The notes under the pieces are model-generated. The model saw only the letters and a program-made list of their open reading frames with translations, was not told where the DNA came from and made no database searches. From JBFIHF01 sp964411125 (GTDB lineage Bacteria; Myxococcota_A; Bradymonadia; Bradymonadales; Bradymonadaceae): a DNA stretch of 64,000 nucleotides. The stretch is from assembly GCA_964411125.1 (NCBI GenBank), contig CAYPJU010000002.1, positions 1 to 64,000 of the forward strand. Direction: 5' to 3'. Positions 61,825 through 64,000 of the stretch are shown piece after piece (position 1 is the first letter of the stretch; every line of letters begins with the position of its first letter). Position numbers and translations under genes: made by a program.

Positions 61825-62451
61825 CTACCGCCCCTTGAATTCCACACCTTCGACACCCTCCAGCGCCGACATCGCCGCTTCCGCGGCCGCGTCGATCTCC
61901 GCCTCGGTCCCACCGAGGTAGAGGCGCCCGAACGCCCCGTAGGGCCGGACGTCGATAAGGAAGATGTTCGCTGCCTTCTCGGCCTCGTTCGCCGCGAACG
62001 CCGCGTAACCAGCCGGCTCGGTCTCGAGGATGAAGAGGCTCTGACCGGGCAACAACATGTTCCCCGACGAGTTTCGGTTGATGAGCTGACTCTGGTACGG
62101 CTCGATCGACCGGATGATCTGGTGCGACACCACGCGAGGCTTGTACCGCTCCTCTTTCTTCAGACCCAGGTCGTCGAGGATCGCTTCGCCAGCCTGGAGA
62201 ACGTTCCCCTGGTCGTCGTCGTGGACCTCCAACAACCCGAAGGCCCGCTCCACGACCTGCACGGCCGGGACGACGTTGGTCGACTTCAGCGCGCGGTCGG
62301 TCACCGTGTTGATGGCGATCCCTGGCGCAATCTCGACGAAGAGACTCGCCACGTGAGGTACGGGCAAGAATCCGCGGGCGGTCTTGCCAATGTACGACGC
62401 GAGCTGCGGCTGCAGATCGTCGAGGAAGATGTACGTGCGAAGTGTTACCAT
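61825..62451 (-). CDS. BMC-T shell protein, CsoS1D-like type
   Basis: A 208-residue tandem BMC protein whose sequence (LRTYIFLDDLQPQLASYIGKT followed by GFLPVPHVASLFVEIAPG) is like that of the double-stacking, gated BMC-T proteins (CsoS1D and Haliangium T2/T3), with circularly permuted domains. These may open and close their central pore. It is first in the operon and only 45 bases from the divergent protease gene; no Shine-Dalgarno sequence is visible before its ATG. The gap of 87 bases to BMC-H is the largest inside the shell gene set. Confidence 0.85.
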   Translation of the reverse strand: MVTLRTYIFLDDLQPQLASYIGKTARGFLPVPHVASLFVEIAPGIAINTVTDRALKSTNVVPAVQVVERAFGLLEVHDDDQGNVLQAGEAILDDLGLKKEERYKPRVVSHQIIRSIEPYQSQLINRNSSGNMLLPGQSLFILETEPAGYAAFAANEAEKAANIFLIDVRPYGAFGRLYLGGTEAEIDAAAEAAMSALEGVEGVEFKGR

Positions 62452-62496
62452 GAGGGCCGTTCGGCGAGCAGAATCAGGTGTCGATTCACAGTGCGT

Positions 62497-63585
62497 ATGC
62501 GTCTATCACGCGGCTACCAACCGTGGCAACACGTTCCTTTCGGGCGGCCCGCCTCGATCGCGGCGATCATCCTCGCTGCATGCGCTGTATCGACCCCTCT
62601 CGACGCCCATGCCTGGTGGGTGACTGCGCAGGAACCGCCACCCTCCCCGCCCGGTGACCGGACCCTCGTCTTCGTCACCGACCAGATGCCAGACCACCTC
62701 CACGTCGCCGACGTCGAACGCGCGATACGCGAGTCGATGGCGACCTGGAACGACGTCTCTTGCGCCTCCGCCCACCTTCGCCTCGGCGAAACCGTCGAAT
62801 CCTTCGACGACCTCCCCGACGACGTCCCCCCGATCGCGTTCGTCGACCCCGCCGCGAACAACTGCTTCGTCAATGAGACCGATGTCGGCTGGACCCTCGC
62901 GGGCCCCTGCTGCATGGGAGTGCGCCGGGACGGCCAATGCGACGGCATCGAACTGCCCCCACAGACCCTCCTCCTGAACGCCACCGAGTACGACTGGAGC
63001 CTCGAGCCCGACCCCTACCAGAGGCTCGACGGCACCCTGGCGGCGACCATCGACCTCCCCTCCGCCCTCACCCACGAGCTCGGCCACGTCCTGGGTCTGC
63101 GGCACGACCAGGAAGATCCCCTCGCCACGATGCGTCCCCGCTACCTCTACGATGGCGGGCTCGCGACCCTGACGGCTAGCGACAAGGCCGCCCTCTGCGC
63201 AGCGCAGCCGGGCGAAGGAGACGAGTGCGGGAGCGACGCCGACTGCGGCCTCGGCTCGTGCGTCGAGATCGAAGACTTTCGCCTCTGCGATACCGAGCGG
63301 GGCCATCCCGGGGACCACTGTGCGCTCGACGACCTCTACTGTCCGGGTATATGCCACGTGTCGAGCCCGCTGACATACAGCGGATACTGTACGAACGCCT
63401 GCGTCGACGACTCGGATTGTGAAAGTGATTTCTACTGTGGGGAGGTCGGCGGGGAAGCGCGTTGCCTGCTCACCGAGGTCGAACCGAACCGCGGATGCGC
63501 CACCGGGTCCAACGCTCCACCACGTCCCCTGTCCCTCCTCTTCGCCCTCGTAGCCCTCGCCGTTTCCAGGCGCAGGAAGCGCTGA
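62497..63585 (+). CDS. Matrixin-like zinc metalloprotease with MYXO-CTERM-like tail
   Basis: The ATG at 62497 gives a signal peptide ending DAHA; the frame continues upstream to 62122 only through the BMC gene. The 362-residue product has an M10-type catalytic domain (about 45-225) with HELGHVLGLRH (HExxHxxGxxH) and a Met-turn-like MRPRYLY downstream, a first Cys pair (CC in GPCCMG), a Cys-rich module with DADCG, DDSDCESDFYC repeats, and a C-terminal GCATG, hydrophobic helix and RRRKR, a MYXO-CTERM-like anchor. It would be a surface-bound protease. It shares a 45-base divergent promoter region with the microcompartment operon, and its 3' end is 3 bases from the convergent next gene. Confidence 0.88.
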   Translation: MRLSRGYQPWQHVPFGRPASIAAIILAACAVSTPLDAHAWWVTAQEPPPSPPGDRTLVFVTDQMPDHLHVADVERAIRESMATWNDVSCASAHLRLGETVESFDDLPDDVPPIAFVDPAANNCFVNETDVGWTLAGPCCMGVRRDGQCDGIELPPQTLLLNATEYDWSLEPDPYQRLDGTLAATIDLPSALTHELGHVLGLRHDQEDPLATMRPRYLYDGGLATLTASDKAALCAAQPGEGDECGSDADCGLGSCVEIEDFRLCDTERGHPGDHCALDDLYCPGICHVSSPLTYSGYCTNACVDDSDCESDFYCGEVGGEARCLLTEVEPNRGCATGSNAPPRPLSLLFALVALAVSRRRKR

Positions 63586-63588
63586 GCC

Positions 63589-64000
63589 TCACTCGCCGAC
63601 CGCGATCGTCTTCAGCATCGACTCCAGCTCCGCGAACCGCTTCGCCTTCTCTTCGCTCAGAAACATCCCCACGACCAGCCATGCTCCGTTCGCCGCGGAG
63701 AACTCGTAGACGTACACGGAGGTAGTCGTCCCGTCCGCGTTCGCGGCTTCGTACTCCGTCAGCCGCCCGTCGACGCCCCCGTACTTGGCCTGCTTCCCCT
63801 TGTCGACACGCTTGAGCCCCGCTCCGGTGAGGCTCGCGTGAAAAGAGTTGAAGTATTGCTTGACCTTGTTCCCTTCCACCTGGGACCACCGAAACTCCAC
63901 CTCGGAGCGCTCGTCCCCCGCAGCCTTGAGCACGGCGACCGTCCCCTTCTTCTTCGCAGCCTCGGCCCAGCCAGATGCCTTCTGGAACTTCACGCCTTTC
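63589..64000 (-). CDS. Unknown protein, partial at the right edge
   Basis: The frame is open to the window edge; a GTG at 63993 is the only visible start, and the codons before it continue as G and K, so the gene probably starts outside. The 134-residue visible part is a Lys-rich, mixed alpha/beta sequence with a segment TSVYVYEFSAANGAWLVVGMFLSEEKAKRFAELESML. A strand pattern resembling lipoprotein or secreted-protein cores is present, but no family is recognised. It is convergent with the protease gene. Confidence 0.55.
   Translation of the reverse strand, partial: KGVKFQKASGWAEAAKKKGTVAVLKAAGDERSEVEFRWSQVEGNKVKQYFNSFHASLTGAGLKRVDKGKQAKYGGVDGRLTEYEAANADGTTTSVYVYEFSAANGAWLVVGMFLSEEKAKRFAELESMLKTIAVGE

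Noticed and set aside
1..64000. CRISPR arrays, rRNA genes, IS elements, phage genes or a replication origin
   Set aside because: No direct-repeat/spacer series, no rRNA-like stretch, no transposase or integrase and no DnaA-box cluster was seen. The only tandem repeats are the hairpin arrays near 2.4-2.8 kb.

Overview
The window is GC-rich and densely coded, with genes on both strands, few introns of non-coding sequence and many ATGA/GTGA start-stop overlaps. Cys-rich secreted proteins ending in a GC-hydrophobic-Arg tail (MYXO-CTERM-like), numerous lipoproteins, a Hanks-type kinase, a likely sigma-54 promoter and a Haliangium-like microcompartment shell set point to a chromosome of Myxococcota or a close relative (a bradymonad- or haliangiad-like bacterium). 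This is inferred from gene content only; no rRNA is present.

Left part (1-13.5 kb): envelope functions. A run of minus-strand genes encodes a TPR periplasmic protein, an outer-membrane-like protein, a lipoprotein, tRNA-Leu(CAA) flanked by two oppositely oriented arrays of 22-bp-period hairpins, tolB-tolA-tolR-tolQ without an adjacent pal, and an LpoA-like lipoprotein with its partner. Divergently placed is a large M28 peptidase with a TolB-type propeller and PDZ domain.

Middle-left (13.5-24 kb): surface and signalling genes on the plus strand: a zinc-ribbon membrane protein with a 39-residue membrane microprotein behind it, a TPR membrane protein, a lipoprotein, a Ser/Thr kinase, a Cys-rich MYXO-CTERM-like protein behind a sigma-54-like site, an apparently leaderless ttcA and a VCBS/ASPIC-UnbV lipoprotein. 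A low-molecular-weight phosphatase follows on the other strand.

24-36 kb is one minus-strand gene of 4026 codons, almost entirely TPR-like repeats with an acidic insert. hemW and a membrane protein follow.

38-46.3 kb is a plus-strand lipid operon: HAD-IB phosphatase, divergent LarA-like protein, a five-domain fusion (fatty acyl reductase, AMP-ligase, carrier protein, PlsC acyltransferase, SCP2) and an SDR. It has a good promoter with a TetR-like dyad in front. Its parts resemble the myxobacterial ether-lipid gene set as I remember it.

46.5-57.2 kb holds a pseudokinase-PP2C fusion, a HYDIN-like lipoprotein, a coiled-coil protein, a MATE exporter, a UvrD-type helicase and a compact, visibly less GC-rich XRE-ImmA/PIN pair that looks like an acquired toxin-antitoxin module.

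57.2-62.5 kb is a minus-strand bacterial microcompartment operon: BMC-T, BMC-H, BMC-P, CoA-acylating aldehyde dehydrogenase, a second BMC-T, a 51-residue HTH protein, then dapA-dapB. No signature aldehyde-generating enzyme, alcohol dehydrogenase or phosphotransacylase is present in the window. A matrixin-like protease and a truncated unknown gene close the window.
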